Origin: Hahnella aquatica
GTDB lineage: Bacteria; Pseudomonadota; Gammaproteobacteria; Burkholderiales; Burkholderiaceae_A
Direction: 5' to 3'
Assembly (NCBI GenBank): GCA_965194505.1
Contig: OZ239144.1
Span: forward strand, 1,240,001-1,304,000
Length of the DNA stretch: 64,000 nucleotides
Shown here: piece after piece, positions 41,965 through 51,364 of the stretch
Layout of the letters: each line of letters begins with the position of its first letter
Position numbering within the stretch: the stretch's first letter is position 1
The notes under the pieces: model-generated
Seen by the model: only the letters and a program-made list of their open reading frames with translations
Database searches by the model: none
Told to the model about the DNA's origin: nothing
Program-made: the position numbers and the translations under genes

Positions 41965-43022
41965 GCGGTGGCGCCGCCCAAGTGCAACGACCGAATGCGT
42001 CGGGCGAATTCCTGGTAGGCCGCCACGCCACTGGCCTCTGCCTGCTGACACCAGTGTGTGAGCGCTGCAACGGCCTGCTCCAGTGTGAGGCTGCGCTGAG
42101 CCCAGATGGCCTCGAAGCTCTCTTTCAGATCGGTGGACGGCCGCGAGACATCTTTGGCCACGAGCTTGGAGAGGCGGGCCAGTTGCTCATACTTGGTTGA
42201 GAGCACAGCCCGAATGGTTTCTGCGTCGATCTCCATGCGAGATGGGTCCATGCGAACGGCCGGTGGCAGGGCTCGCGGCTTGGCCAGGCCAACAAACGAC
42301 AGCAGGCGAATGTAGAGCCAGCCAATGTCGAACTCGTACCACTTGGCCGACAACTTCGGCGAGGTGGCATGGGCATGGTGGTTGTTGTGCAGTTCCTCAC
42401 CACCAATGAGAATGCCCCAAGGAATGATGTTGGCACTCGTGTCTGGGCTCTTGAAATTGCGATAGCCCCAGTAATGGGCCACACCGTTGATGATGCCGGC
42501 AGCAAAGAAGGGAATCCAGGCCATCTGCACGGCCCACACGGCGAGACCCACCACACCGAAGAGCAGGACATCGATCACCAAAAAGATTCCAACGCCAAGG
42601 GCACTGTGGCGCTTGTAGAGGTTGCGCTCAATCCAGTCGTCTGGGCAGCCATGGCCATAGCGACTGAGGGTGTCTTGGTCTTTGGCCGCATCACGATAGA
42701 GGTCGGCACCCTCCCACAAGACCTTGGAGAGGCCGAGCACCTGAGGACTGTGCGGGTCTTGCTCGGTCTCGCACTTGGCGTGGTGCTTGCGGTGAATGGA
42801 GGCCCACTCACCCGTGACCATGCCCGTGGTGAGCCACAGCCACAGGCGGAAGAAATGCGAGACGATGGGGTGTAGTTCCACAGCACGGTGCGCCTGGCAC
42901 CGATGCAGATAAATGGTGACGCCCGCAATCGTGATGTGCGTGACGACCAGGGTGAATCCAACGATGGCGAGCCAGTTCCAACCGGTGAGGCCAAACGCCA
43001 GGAAATCGATCAGCTGTTCCAA
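41961..43022 (-). CDS. Fatty acid (acyl-CoA delta-9 type) desaturase
   Basis: This 353-residue membrane enzyme has three His boxes: HRCQAHR, HRKHHAKCE and ELHNNHHAHAT. Paired membrane helices lie around LAIVGFTLVVTHITIAGVTI and LGVGIFLVIDVLLFGVVGLA. It introduces a double bond into membrane acyl chains. TTG 43022 (LEQLIDF) is preferred because AAGGA lies seven bases upstream; there is no ATG before homology begins. It ends within four bases of the mltD stop on the other strand. Confidence 0.93.
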   Translation of the reverse strand: MEQLIDFLAFGLTGWNWLAIVGFTLVVTHITIAGVTIYLHRCQAHRAVELHPIVSHFFRLWLWLTTGMVTGEWASIHRKHHAKCETEQDPHSPQVLGLSKVLWEGADLYRDAAKDQDTLSRYGHGCPDDWIERNLYKRHSALGVGIFLVIDVLLFGVVGLAVWAVQMAWIPFFAAGIINGVAHYWGYRNFKSPDTSANIIPWGILIGGEELHNNHHAHATSPKLSAKWYEFDIGWLYIRLLSFVGLAKPRALPPAVRMDPSRMEIDAETIRAVLSTKYEQLARLSKLVAKDVSRPSTDLKESFEAIWAQRSLTLEQAVAALTHWCQQAEASGVAAYQEFARRIRSLHLGGATA

Positions 43023-43063
43023 TTCAGCATCCTTTGAGATTGTTATCGCCGCATATTGTCCCA

Positions 43064-44377
43064 CTAGACCGGCTGCTTCACCAGCATTGCCCCATAAAAA
43101 CCATCGGTCTCTGTGCGGTGGGGCCAAAGCCGCATGGCGCCTCCATCGGCCAAGGCCTGCCAGTGATCTGGCAGGCTCACCCCCTGCTGCGCCAGCCGCT
43201 CCAATGAACTGACTTGGACAAATTCCGGGTGTCGGGCGAGAAAGGCCTGCACCTGGTCCTCGTTCTCTGCGCGCGAGGTGCTGCAGGTGGCGTAGACCAG
43301 CCGGCCTTGGGGGGCGCACAGCTGGGCAGCGGCCTCCAGAATCTCGGCCTGCAAGGCCACCAATTCCGCGAGCGACTCCGGGCTCTGGCGCCATTTCAGG
43401 TCGGGATTGCGGCGCAGTGTCCCCAGGCCCGTGCAGGGTGCATCCACGAGCACCAGTTCTGCCTTGCCCCGAAGGCGTTTGACCCGGTCGTCGGTGGCGC
43501 CCGTGATGGCAATCGGCCAGACATTGGACAAGCCACTGCGGGCCAGGCGCGGCTTGATGCGGGCGAGCCGTGCGACGGAACGGTCCAGGGCATAGAGCCG
43601 CCCTGTGTTGCGCATCAGGGCGCCCAAGGCCAGGGTCTTGCCGCCTGCACCAGCGCAGTAATCCACCACAAAGCTGCCACGCTTGGGCGCGGCCAATCGG
43701 GCCAGCAACTGGCTGCCCAGGTCTTGCACCTCGAAGGCGCCCGCCAGAAAGGCCGCCATCTTCTGGAGGCCAGGCTTGCCCTCCACATGAATGGCCTCCT
43801 CGAGCACCGTCGAGCTGTGGGCCGCCACGCCAAATTCTTGCAGGGCCTGCAGCACCTCGGCCGTCTTGGCCCGCTGCGTGTTGACACGAATGTCGAGTCC
43901 CGCAGGCGAGAGCATGCTGCGGCCACAGGCAAGGGCCTCCTCGGGCCCCAATTGGGCCACCCAGTCATTCCAGACCCAGTTGGGCAGGCTCAGGCGCGTG
44001 GCGGGCTGGGCCTCGGCCTCGAGCTTGTCCAAGGCGGCCAGCAGCCAGGCCCGCTCGCCCTCGGTGATCTCGGAGACCATGCGGTCCACCCCCACCGACA
44101 GGCTGGCCGCGAGCATGGCCTGCCGCCGCGCATAGGTGGTGGCCGATGGCTTGAAGCCCTCTGCTCTGAGCAGGCTGGCATGCGCACCCCAATGCCGAAC
44201 CGCGGCATAGACCGACTCGGCCAAGAAGGCGCGCTCACGCGGCCCCAGAAACGGGTGTGCGCGAAAGCGGGATGAGAGTGACTGGTCCACCGGCTGCTGG
44301 AAGCCAGAGATGGCCACCAGCCATTCCGCCAGGCGGTCTAGTCGGGGCTGTGCGTGAGATTTGGGTGAACGTGCCAA
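43064..44377 (-). CDS. rsmB: 16S rRNA (cytosine-C5)-methyltransferase RsmB-like
   Basis: This 437-residue RsmB/Sun-family enzyme should make m5C967 in 16S rRNA. It has the N-terminal NusB-like RNA-binding part, the SAM site VVDYCAGAGGKTLALGALM, and the two catalytic Cys blocks LVDAPCTGLGTLRRNPDLKW and RLVYATCSTSRAENEDQV. The first 40 bases overlap the 3' end of purN. Confidence 0.93.
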   Translation of the reverse strand: MARSPKSHAQPRLDRLAEWLVAISGFQQPVDQSLSSRFRAHPFLGPRERAFLAESVYAAVRHWGAHASLLRAEGFKPSATTYARRQAMLAASLSVGVDRMVSEITEGERAWLLAALDKLEAEAQPATRLSLPNWVWNDWVAQLGPEEALACGRSMLSPAGLDIRVNTQRAKTAEVLQALQEFGVAAHSSTVLEEAIHVEGKPGLQKMAAFLAGAFEVQDLGSQLLARLAAPKRGSFVVDYCAGAGGKTLALGALMRNTGRLYALDRSVARLARIKPRLARSGLSNVWPIAITGATDDRVKRLRGKAELVLVDAPCTGLGTLRRNPDLKWRQSPESLAELVALQAEILEAAAQLCAPQGRLVYATCSTSRAENEDQVQAFLARHPEFVQVSSLERLAQQGVSLPDHWQALADGGAMRLWPHRTETDGFYGAMLVKQPV

Positions 44378-45018
44378 GGACGGAACTCAAAGGATTCAAA
44401 ACCGGGTCGGGGGGAACCAGCCACCCACCCGGCGGGTGAGAGCCGCATGAGCCCTCCCAGCACCGCGATGACCGACATGGGAAGAAGTTGGTGCTCGAGC
44501 GAGAGCACGCGGGCCGCGAGCGTGCTGGGTGTGTCGTCTTCATGCACGGGCACAACGGCCTGGGCCAGGATGGGACCATGGTCGAGCTCGGCCGTGACCG
44601 CATGCACTGTGGCCCCATGGAATCGACCACCATCGGCCAGCACCCGGGCGTGGGTGTCGAGGCCTTTGTAGGCGGGCAACAGCGAGGGGTGGATGTTGAG
44701 CAGCCGGCCAGCAAAGGCCTCGCAGAATGGGGTGGTGAGAATGCGCATGAAGCCGGCGAGCACGATGAGGTCGGGCGCATGGGCCTCGATGGCCTGGGCC
44801 AGTGCGTCATCGAAAGCCTCACGAGACGCAAAAGCCTTGTGATCGATGACCTCGGTATGAATGCCTCGAGACTGTGCCACGGCCAGGCCCTGAGCCTCGG
44901 GACGGTTGGAGATCACCGCAGCCACATCGATGGGCCAACCCCCTGCATCGAGCGCATCCAGGACGGCCACCATGTTGCTGCCGCGTCCGGAGATGAGCAT
45001 GACCAATCGAGGTTTCAC
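44338..45018 (-). CDS. purN: Phosphoribosylglycinamide formyltransferase
   Basis: PurN formylates GAR with 10-formyl-THF in purine synthesis. The 226-residue sequence has VMLISGRGSNMVAVLDAL, VISNRPEAQGL, LAGFMRILTTPFCEAFAGR, NIHPSLLPAYKGLDTH and HAVTAELDHGPILAQAVVPV, with the N-H-D catalytic residues. It is encoded upstream of rsmB and divergent from ribF. Confidence 0.96.
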   Translation of the reverse strand: MKPRLVMLISGRGSNMVAVLDALDAGGWPIDVAAVISNRPEAQGLAVAQSRGIHTEVIDHKAFASREAFDDALAQAIEAHAPDLIVLAGFMRILTTPFCEAFAGRLLNIHPSLLPAYKGLDTHARVLADGGRFHGATVHAVTAELDHGPILAQAVVPVHEDDTPSTLAARVLSLEHQLLPMSVIAVLGGLMRLSPAGWVAGSPRPGFESFEFRPWHVHPNLTHSPD

Positions 45019-45039
45019 CAGGCGGATTGTATGCCGCGC

Positions 45040-45057
45040 CCTATAATCGCGGTTTTA
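45040..45057 (+). promoter_or_regulatory. Putative ribF-ileS-lspA promoter -10
   Basis: TATAAT followed by CGCGG lies at about 45043-45052 in the purN-ribF divergent gap, giving a 5' UTR of roughly 15-20 bases. The -35 is not convincing. The same TATAATCGCG string precedes argA. Confidence 0.4.
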
Positions 45058-45069
45058 TCTGACGGCCCC

Positions 45070-45996
45070 ATGCGGATTCTCCGAGGACTCCAACCCGCCT
45101 GCCCCTCCCAGGACCATGCGGTCACGATCGGGAGCTTCGATGGTCTGCACCATGGACACCAGGCGCTCCTGAATGCCACCCTGGCCAGTGCCCGGCAGCA
45201 GCATGTGGCCAGCGCTGTGATCACCTTCGAGCCGCACCCTCGGGCCTTCTTCACCCCAGCGGCCAAGCCGCCGCGCATTCTGCTGGCAAGAGACAAATTC
45301 CAGACACTGAAGGCCATGGGCATTGACACGGTCTGGGTGCTTCCCTTTCGCAGCGCACTCGCAAGCATGCCGGCCGAGGCCTTCATCGAAGACATTCTGG
45401 TGCGGCAACTGAGGACCCGCACGGTGGTGGTGGGCCAAGACTTTCGGTTCGGTGCCAGGCGCGGTGGCTCGGTGGCAAGTCTTCAGGCCGCAGGCCAGGC
45501 CCATGGGTTCTCGGTGCAGGTGGTCGACCCCGTTCGAGATGCCCAAGGCGAGGTGATCTCGAGCTCCATGGTTCGGCGCCACCTGCAGGCGGGCGACCTG
45601 GATGCCGCCACTAGGCTCATGGGCCGGCCCCTCACCCATTCTGGTCACGTCATTCACGGCCAGGCCCTGGGCCGCACCCTGGGCTTCCCCACCCTGAACC
45701 TGCTCCTGCCGGACCCCTTCGCCGTCAGTGGCATCTACGCGGTCTGGGTCTCAGGTCTCGGGCCCACACGGCTGCGGGGTGTGGCGAGCATTGGGCGACG
45801 GCCCACGGTGGAGGCCCACGGCCGGCCCTTGCTCGAGGTGCACCTGCTCGACTGGCAAGGCCATGCCTACGGGGCCTGCGTGTCCGTGGAACTCGCCCGA
45901 TTCATTCGGCATGAACTCGCCTTCGACTCCCTCGAGGCCCTCACCGCCCAGATGCAGCTCGACCGCCAGATCGCCGACCAATCCCTGTCAACATAG
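45070..45996 (+). CDS. ribF: Bifunctional riboflavin kinase/FAD synthetase
   Basis: RibF makes FMN and FAD. The 308-residue protein has an N-terminal FAD synthetase domain (TIGSFDGLHHGHQALL, VVVGQDFRFGARRGG, SSSMVRRHL) and a C-terminal riboflavin kinase domain (GRTLGFPTLNL, GVASIGRRPTV, LLEVHLLDW). ATG 45070 is the first plausible start after the -10. It is followed four bases later by ileS. Confidence 0.95.
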   Translation: MRILRGLQPACPSQDHAVTIGSFDGLHHGHQALLNATLASARQQHVASAVITFEPHPRAFFTPAAKPPRILLARDKFQTLKAMGIDTVWVLPFRSALASMPAEAFIEDILVRQLRTRTVVVGQDFRFGARRGGSVASLQAAGQAHGFSVQVVDPVRDAQGEVISSSMVRRHLQAGDLDAATRLMGRPLTHSGHVIHGQALGRTLGFPTLNLLLPDPFAVSGIYAVWVSGLGPTRLRGVASIGRRPTVEAHGRPLLEVHLLDWQGHAYGACVSVELARFIRHELAFDSLEALTAQMQLDRQIADQSLST

Positions 45997-46000
45997 CGCC

Positions 46001-48865
46001 ATGTCCCAGACCGACCAGCCCGCAGACCAGAACCCGCACCGCGACAGCCTCAACCTTCACCCCTCGCCCATGCCCATGCGCGGCGACCTCGCCAAGCGTG
46101 AGCCCGCCTGGGTCAAGGAATGGCAGACCCAAGGCGTCTACAAACGCATTCGTGCCCTCACCCATGGCCGCCCGCTCTTCGTGCTCCACGATGGCCCGCC
46201 CTATGCCAACGGCGACATTCACATTGGCCATGCGGTGAACAAGATCTTGAAGGACATGATCATCAAGTCCAAGACGCTGGCGGGCTTCGATGCCCGCTAT
46301 GTGCCGGGCTGGGATTGCCATGGCATGCCCATCGAGATTCAAATCGAGAAGCTCCACGGCAAGGGCCTTCCCACGGCCGAGGTGCAGGCCAAGTCCAGGG
46401 CCTATGCCCTCGAGCAGATTCAAAAGCAGAGACAAGACTTCATTCGGCTGGGTGTGTTGGGCGACTGGGATCGGCCCTACCAGACCATGGACTTTCGCAA
46501 CGAGGCCGACGAGATTCGTGCACTCAAATCAATTGTGGAGGCCGGCTTTGTCTATCGGGGCTTGAAGCCGGTGAACTGGTGCTTCGACTGCAACTCGGCC
46601 CTGGCCGAGGCCGAGGTGGAGTATGCCGACAAGACCGACCCAGCCGTGCACGTGGCCTTCGAGGCCACCGACGACACCCGCGCACAACTGAGCACCATTT
46701 TCGGCAAAGGCCTGGAGGACCAGCGTGTGGCGGCGGTCATCTGGACGACCACCCCATGGACACTGCCCGCCAACCAGGCACTCAACCTGCATGCAGACCA
46801 CGACATCGCGCTCGTCAAGGTCGATGGCCACAGCGCACAGAATCTCCTGCTCATGGCGGCCGACCGCGTGGAGGCCTGCCTGCAAGAGTGGAAGCTCACG
46901 GGCGAGGTGCTGGCCAAGGCGCCCGGAGGGAAACTCAAAGGGCTGGCCTTCCACCACCCGCTCTACAAACATCATGCGGGGTTTGATCGCACCTCGTCGG
47001 TGATTCTGGCCGACTACGTCACGCTCGACTCGGGCACCGGCATTGTTCACTCGGCGCCCGCCTATGGCGTGGAAGACTTCCAGAGTTGGTGTGGCGATGG
47101 CCGGGCCGAGGCCGATGTGCTGCACCCGGTCATGGGCAATGGCGTGTATGCCGAGGGCCTGCCCCTCTTCGGTGGGCTGCACATTTGGAAGGCGAACCCG
47201 GTGATTGTGGAGGCCTTGGCCGCGGCGGGTTCTTTGGTGCACACGGCACCCCACCCCCACAGCTACATGCACTGCTGGCGGCACAAGACACCCATCATCT
47301 ACCGGGCCACCAGCCAGTGGTTCGCCGGCATGGACATCACCCCCAAAGACGGTGGGCCGAGCCTTCGTGCACGTGCCCTGGCCGGCATTGAGCAAACCCA
47401 GTTTTACCCGGCCTGGGGCCAGGCTCGCCTGTCGGCCATGATTGCCAACCGACCCGACTGGACCCTCTCACGCCAGCGGCAGTGGGGGGTGCCCATGGCC
47501 TTTCTCGTGCACCGAGAGACAGGTGCACTGCACCCGGACACGCCGGCCGTGCTTGAGCGCGTGGCCAAGGCCGTGGAGCAAGGCGGCATCGAGGCCTGGC
47601 AGACCCTCACCGTGGCCGAGTTGCTCCAAGGCCTCACCGGCCCCGCAGACCTTTACGAGAAGAACAAGGACACCCTAGATGTCTGGTTCGACTCCGGCAC
47701 GACCCATGCCCATGTGCTGCGTGGCTCTCATGCCCAAGACCTTCAATTCCCGGCAGACCTCTACCTCGAGGGCAGCGACCAGCACCGGGGCTGGTTCCAT
47801 TCCTCCCTGCTCACGGCCTGCATGATGGATGGCTGCCCGCCCTACAAGGCCCTGCTCACGCATGGCTTTGTGGTCGATGGCCAGGGCCGAAAGATGTCGA
47901 AGTCGATGGGCAATGTGGTGGCCCCGCAGAAGGTCTCCGAGACGCTCGGGGCTGACATCCTTCGGCTGTGGGTGGCCTCCACCGACTACTCGGGTGAGCT
48001 CTCGATCTCCGACACCATTCTCAAGCGGGTGGTGGAGTCCTACCGACGCATTCGAAACACGCTCACCTTCCTGCTCGCCAACCTGACCGACTTCGATCCT
48101 CAGACGGATGCCCTGGCCCCGGCCGACTGCCTGGAGATCGACCGCTATGCCCTGGCCCTCACGGCCAGCATGCAGGATGAAGTCATGCGCCACTACGAGG
48201 CCTATGCCTTTCATCCAGCCATGGCACGGCTCACGGCCTTCTGCTCCGAGGACCTCGGGGCCTTCTACCTCGACATCTTGAAGGACCGGCTCTACACGAG
48301 CCATGCCAAAGGACAGCCGCGCCGCTCGGCACAGACCGCCATCTGGCACATCACCGAATCGCTCATTCGGCTCTTGTCGCCGGCCTTGTCATTCACGGCG
48401 CATGAGGCCTGGCTGCTCCACCGTGGCGAATCGGCCGAGACCATCTTTGCCCAAACCGCCGCAGAGATTCCGCTTTCAGCCGATGCCGAACTGCTGCGAC
48501 AGAAATGGGCGCGCATTCGCGAGGCCAGGGCCGTGGCCATGAAGGCCATTGAGAAGGCGCGTGAGGCGGGCGAGGTTGGCTCATCCCTGCAGGCGAGCCT
48601 CATTCTTCAGGCCAGCGGCGAGACGGCCCAGGCGCTTGTCTCACTGGGCGAGGACCTCCGCTTTGTGATGATCACCTCGGAGGTGCATGTGCGCGAGGTC
48701 GCCCAGGGTGAGACCGAGGCGCAGGCCAAGCCGCTGGCGCTTCCCAAGTGCGGCCGTTGCTGGCACCTTCGCGCAGACGTGGGCCAGGACCCCATCCATC
48801 CCGACCTCTGCGGCCGCTGCATCTCCAACCTGAGCGAACCCGGCGAGACCCGTCATGCGGCCTAG
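46001..48865 (+). CDS. ileS: Isoleucyl-tRNA synthetase
   Basis: IleS charges tRNA-Ile. The 954-residue protein shows the HIGH motif NGDIHIGHAV, the CP1 editing domain (VIWTTTPWTLPANQALNL), DQHRGWFHSSL, KMSKSMGNVV and a C-terminal zinc-binding tail (CGRCWHLRADVG and LCGRCISNL), all as in class I bacterial enzymes. It overlaps lspA by 11 bases, the usual ribF-ileS-lspA arrangement. Confidence 0.97.
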   Translation: MSQTDQPADQNPHRDSLNLHPSPMPMRGDLAKREPAWVKEWQTQGVYKRIRALTHGRPLFVLHDGPPYANGDIHIGHAVNKILKDMIIKSKTLAGFDARYVPGWDCHGMPIEIQIEKLHGKGLPTAEVQAKSRAYALEQIQKQRQDFIRLGVLGDWDRPYQTMDFRNEADEIRALKSIVEAGFVYRGLKPVNWCFDCNSALAEAEVEYADKTDPAVHVAFEATDDTRAQLSTIFGKGLEDQRVAAVIWTTTPWTLPANQALNLHADHDIALVKVDGHSAQNLLLMAADRVEACLQEWKLTGEVLAKAPGGKLKGLAFHHPLYKHHAGFDRTSSVILADYVTLDSGTGIVHSAPAYGVEDFQSWCGDGRAEADVLHPVMGNGVYAEGLPLFGGLHIWKANPVIVEALAAAGSLVHTAPHPHSYMHCWRHKTPIIYRATSQWFAGMDITPKDGGPSLRARALAGIEQTQFYPAWGQARLSAMIANRPDWTLSRQRQWGVPMAFLVHRETGALHPDTPAVLERVAKAVEQGGIEAWQTLTVAELLQGLTGPADLYEKNKDTLDVWFDSGTTHAHVLRGSHAQDLQFPADLYLEGSDQHRGWFHSSLLTACMMDGCPPYKALLTHGFVVDGQGRKMSKSMGNVVAPQKVSETLGADILRLWVASTDYSGELSISDTILKRVVESYRRIRNTLTFLLANLTDFDPQTDALAPADCLEIDRYALALTASMQDEVMRHYEAYAFHPAMARLTAFCSEDLGAFYLDILKDRLYTSHAKGQPRRSAQTAIWHITESLIRLLSPALSFTAHEAWLLHRGESAETIFAQTAAEIPLSADAELLRQKWARIREARAVAMKAIEKAREAGEVGSSLQASLILQASGETAQALVSLGEDLRFVMITSEVHVREVAQGETEAQAKPLALPKCGRCWHLRADVGQDPIHPDLCGRCISNLSEPGETRHAA

Positions 48866-49367
48866 GTCACAGGCCAACAAGGCCCTGCCCTTTTTCATGC
48901 TGAGCCTGTTGCTCATCAGCCTGGATCAGCTCACCAAGCTCATGGTCATGCAGCTGCTCGCCCCGGGCGAGGTCTGGCCTGTCACGGGACACCTCAACCT
49001 CGTGCACGTCTACAACACGGGGGCAGCCTTTAGTTTTCTGGCAGATGCCGGTGGCTGGCAGCGCTGGTTCTTCTCAGGCCTGGCCCTGGCGGTCTCGGGG
49101 GTGCTGGGTGTGCTGGTCTGGCGGGCGCCGGAGCAGCGCCTCTTTGCCTTTGCCTCGGCCTTGGTGATTGGCGGCGCACTGGGCAACCTGATCGATCGGG
49201 TGACCATGGGTGCTGTGGTGGACTTCGTGGACCTGCATGCAGCGGGCTGGCATTGGCCGGCCTTCAACCTTGCAGACTCGGTGATTGTGCTGGGTGCTGG
49301 CCTCTTTATTCTGGATGAGCTTCGCCGCGTGAAGCAGGCAAAGCCCCCCCGCCCCGACCGCGCCTAG
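48855..49367 (+). CDS. lspA: Lipoprotein signal peptidase (signal peptidase II)
   Basis: LspA cleaves prolipoprotein signal peptides in the inner membrane. The 170-residue protein has four predicted helices and the conserved NTGAAFSFLAD and LGNLIDRVTMGAVVDFVDLH with the two catalytic Asp residues. It starts inside ileS and its stop overlaps that of convergent dut by four bases. Confidence 0.96.
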   Translation: MRPRSQANKALPFFMLSLLLISLDQLTKLMVMQLLAPGEVWPVTGHLNLVHVYNTGAAFSFLADAGGWQRWFFSGLALAVSGVLGVLVWRAPEQRLFAFASALVIGGALGNLIDRVTMGAVVDFVDLHAAGWHWPAFNLADSVIVLGAGLFILDELRRVKQAKPPRPDRA

Positions 49368-49813
49368 CCGCGCCCGGTGCTGCCGAAGCCGCCCTCGCCT
49401 CGGTCGGTCTTCTCGAAGGAATCCACCCACTCAAACTGAGCCTGCTGCACCGGCACGATCATGAGCTGGGCAATGCGATCCATGGGCTGGATCTCGAAGG
49501 GCTCGGTGCCCCGGTTCCAGAGCGAGACCATGAGCGGGCCTTGATAGTCGGAGTCGATGAGGCCCACCAGATTCCCCAGCACGATGCCGTGGCGATGGCC
49601 CAGGCCACTGCGCGGCAGGATGAGTGCGGCGTAGCCCGGATCTGCAATGAACATGGACAAGCCCGTGGACACGAGGCTCACCTCCCCGGGCGCAAGGCGC
49701 AGGGGCGCATCGATGGCCGCACGCAGGTCCAGGCCAGCAGACCCGGCGGTGGCGTATTGCGGTGCCTCTGCAGACACCCGGGGGTCCAAAGCCTTCACGG
49801 CCACCTTGATCAT
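49364..49813 (-). CDS. dut: Deoxyuridine 5'-triphosphate nucleotidohydrolase
   Basis: dUTPase hydrolyses dUTP to dUMP, supplying dTMP synthesis and avoiding uracil in DNA. The 149-residue sequence carries the five motifs, including SAGLDLRAAIDAP, PRSGLGHRHGIVLGN, GLIDSDYQGPLMVSLWNRG, RIAQLMIVPV and the C-terminal GEGGFGSTG. Four bases overlap coaBC upstream. Confidence 0.96.
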   Translation of the reverse strand: MIKVAVKALDPRVSAEAPQYATAGSAGLDLRAAIDAPLRLAPGEVSLVSTGLSMFIADPGYAALILPRSGLGHRHGIVLGNLVGLIDSDYQGPLMVSLWNRGTEPFEIQPMDRIAQLMIVPVQQAQFEWVDSFEKTDRGEGGFGSTGRG

Positions 49814-51075
49814 GTGACCTGCTCCCGCGCTCGAAGACGCTGAGCCACCTGCAACACCAGCGCGGCCGCCTGTTGTGATTTGTCTGCCAGGGGCAGTGGC
49901 AGGGCCTGTTCACCGTCGAAGAGTGTGAGGGCCGCCTGGGCCTGACCCACCACGGCTGGGCCGATGTTGCCCACGAGCAGGTCCACACCCTTGCGGGAAA
50001 ACTTCTGCACAAGCTTGGGCAGCAGGGCGGTCTCGTCGCCCGTCTCTGCTGCAAAGCCAATGCAGAAGGGGCGCTGCGCCGCAGGCCGGTAGGCCACGGC
50101 AGCGAGAATGTCGGGGTTCTCTGTCCAGCGCAGACCTTCCAGGCCCGCACCGGCGTCCTTCTTGAGCTTCTCGGCAGCCACCTGGTAGGGGCGCCAGTCG
50201 GCCACGGCCGCCACGGCCCAGAAGAGGTCGGCTGGCCCTGCCTTGGCCAAGGCGGCATCCACCGCGGCCTGCATCTCGAGCGCGGTTTGAACATTCACAC
50301 GTTCCACACCATCGGGGGTGGGCTGTGAGACGGGCCCGGCCACGAGTGTGACCGAGGCACCCGCCATTGCGCAGGCGCGCGCGATCTCAAAGCCCATTTG
50401 GCCAGAGGACCGATTGGTGATGAGGCGAATGGGGTCGATGGGCTCTTGGGTTGGACCCGCGGTGACCACCACCTTGCGGCCAGCCAAGAGGCCGCGCACG
50501 GGAATGCCAACGCCCGGCGACTGCCCATCAAAGACAGACTCCAGGCAGGCCACAAGGTCTAATGGTTCAAGCATGCGGCCATCGCCCACCTCACCGCAGG
50601 CCTGTTCACCCGCGGCTGGCCCCCAAATGCCCACGCCATGGGCCTTGAGGCGGGCCACATTCTCTTGCGTGGCCGGGTTGGACCACATCTGGCGGTTCAT
50701 GGCGGGTGCCACCCAGAGCGGCACATCACGGGCCAGGCACAGGCTGGCGAGAAGGTCTTGGGTCTGCCCCATGGCAATGCGGGACATGAAGTCGGCCGAG
50801 GCGGGCGCCACCAAGATGCCATCGGACTCGCGACTCAGCGTGATGTGGGGCATCTGGTTCTCCACGCCACCCCAGGGGTCTTGCATGACAGGCCGGCCCG
50901 ACAAGGCCGAGAAGGTGAGTGGGGAGACGAAACGGGTGGCCGCCTCGGTCATGACCACCTGCACGCTGGCCCCTCGTTCGAGCAGGCGACGCACCAGGTC
51001 GCAGCTCTTGTAGGCAGCAATGCCGCCACTGACACCGAGCACCAGGTGCCGGCCCTGGAGGCTGCTAGGCGTCAT
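49810..51075 (-). CDS. coaBC: Bifunctional phosphopantothenoylcysteine decarboxylase/synthetase
   Basis: CoaBC carries out two steps of coenzyme A synthesis. The N-terminal flavoprotein decarboxylase shows VLGVSGGIAAYKSCDLVRRL, the active-site His in MPHITLSRESDGILVAPASA, and PAMNRQMWSNPATQ plus GEQACGEVGDGRMLEP. The C-terminal synthetase shows TAGPTQEPIDPIRLITNRSS. ATG 51075 (MTPSSL) is preferred to 51084. coaBC-dut is a common pair. Confidence 0.96.
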   Translation of the reverse strand: MTPSSLQGRHLVLGVSGGIAAYKSCDLVRRLLERGASVQVVMTEAATRFVSPLTFSALSGRPVMQDPWGGVENQMPHITLSRESDGILVAPASADFMSRIAMGQTQDLLASLCLARDVPLWVAPAMNRQMWSNPATQENVARLKAHGVGIWGPAAGEQACGEVGDGRMLEPLDLVACLESVFDGQSPGVGIPVRGLLAGRKVVVTAGPTQEPIDPIRLITNRSSGQMGFEIARACAMAGASVTLVAGPVSQPTPDGVERVNVQTALEMQAAVDAALAKAGPADLFWAVAAVADWRPYQVAAEKLKKDAGAGLEGLRWTENPDILAAVAYRPAAQRPFCIGFAAETGDETALLPKLVQKFSRKGVDLLVGNIGPAVVGQAQAALTLFDGEQALPLPLADKSQQAAALVLQVAQRLRAREQVT

Positions 51076-51361
51076 GCCCTGCAACGACCATCAGGTAGCC
51101 ATTGGCGTTCTGGATGCGGCCCTGCACGATGGCCTGGTAGGCCTCGGAGTGATACCAGTCCTGGGCGGCCTGCATGCTCGGAAACTCGATGACCACATTG
51201 CGCGGGCCGAGCGGCTCGCCATCGAAGACGACGACATCGCCACCCCGAACAATGAACCGGCCCCCAAAGGGCGTGAGGGTCGGCGGCACTTGTGTGCTGT
51301 AGGCCTTGTAGCCCTCGGGGTTGTGAATCTGAAGGTGACCAATCACATAGGCCTTGCTCAT
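51065..51361 (-). CDS. DUF1330 domain protein
   Basis: This 98-residue ferredoxin-like-fold protein of the DUF1330 group has KAYVIGHLQIHNPEGYKAY, RFIVRGGDVVVFDGEPLG, RNVVIEFPSMQAAQDWYHSE and YQAIVQGRIQNANGYLMVV. Its biochemical role is unknown; relatives resemble antibiotic-biosynthesis monooxygenase folds. It lies three bases after tal and overlaps the start of coaBC. Confidence 0.9.
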   Translation of the reverse strand: MSKAYVIGHLQIHNPEGYKAYSTQVPPTLTPFGGRFIVRGGDVVVFDGEPLGPRNVVIEFPSMQAAQDWYHSEAYQAIVQGRIQNANGYLMVVAGHDA

Positions 51362-51364
51362 GCC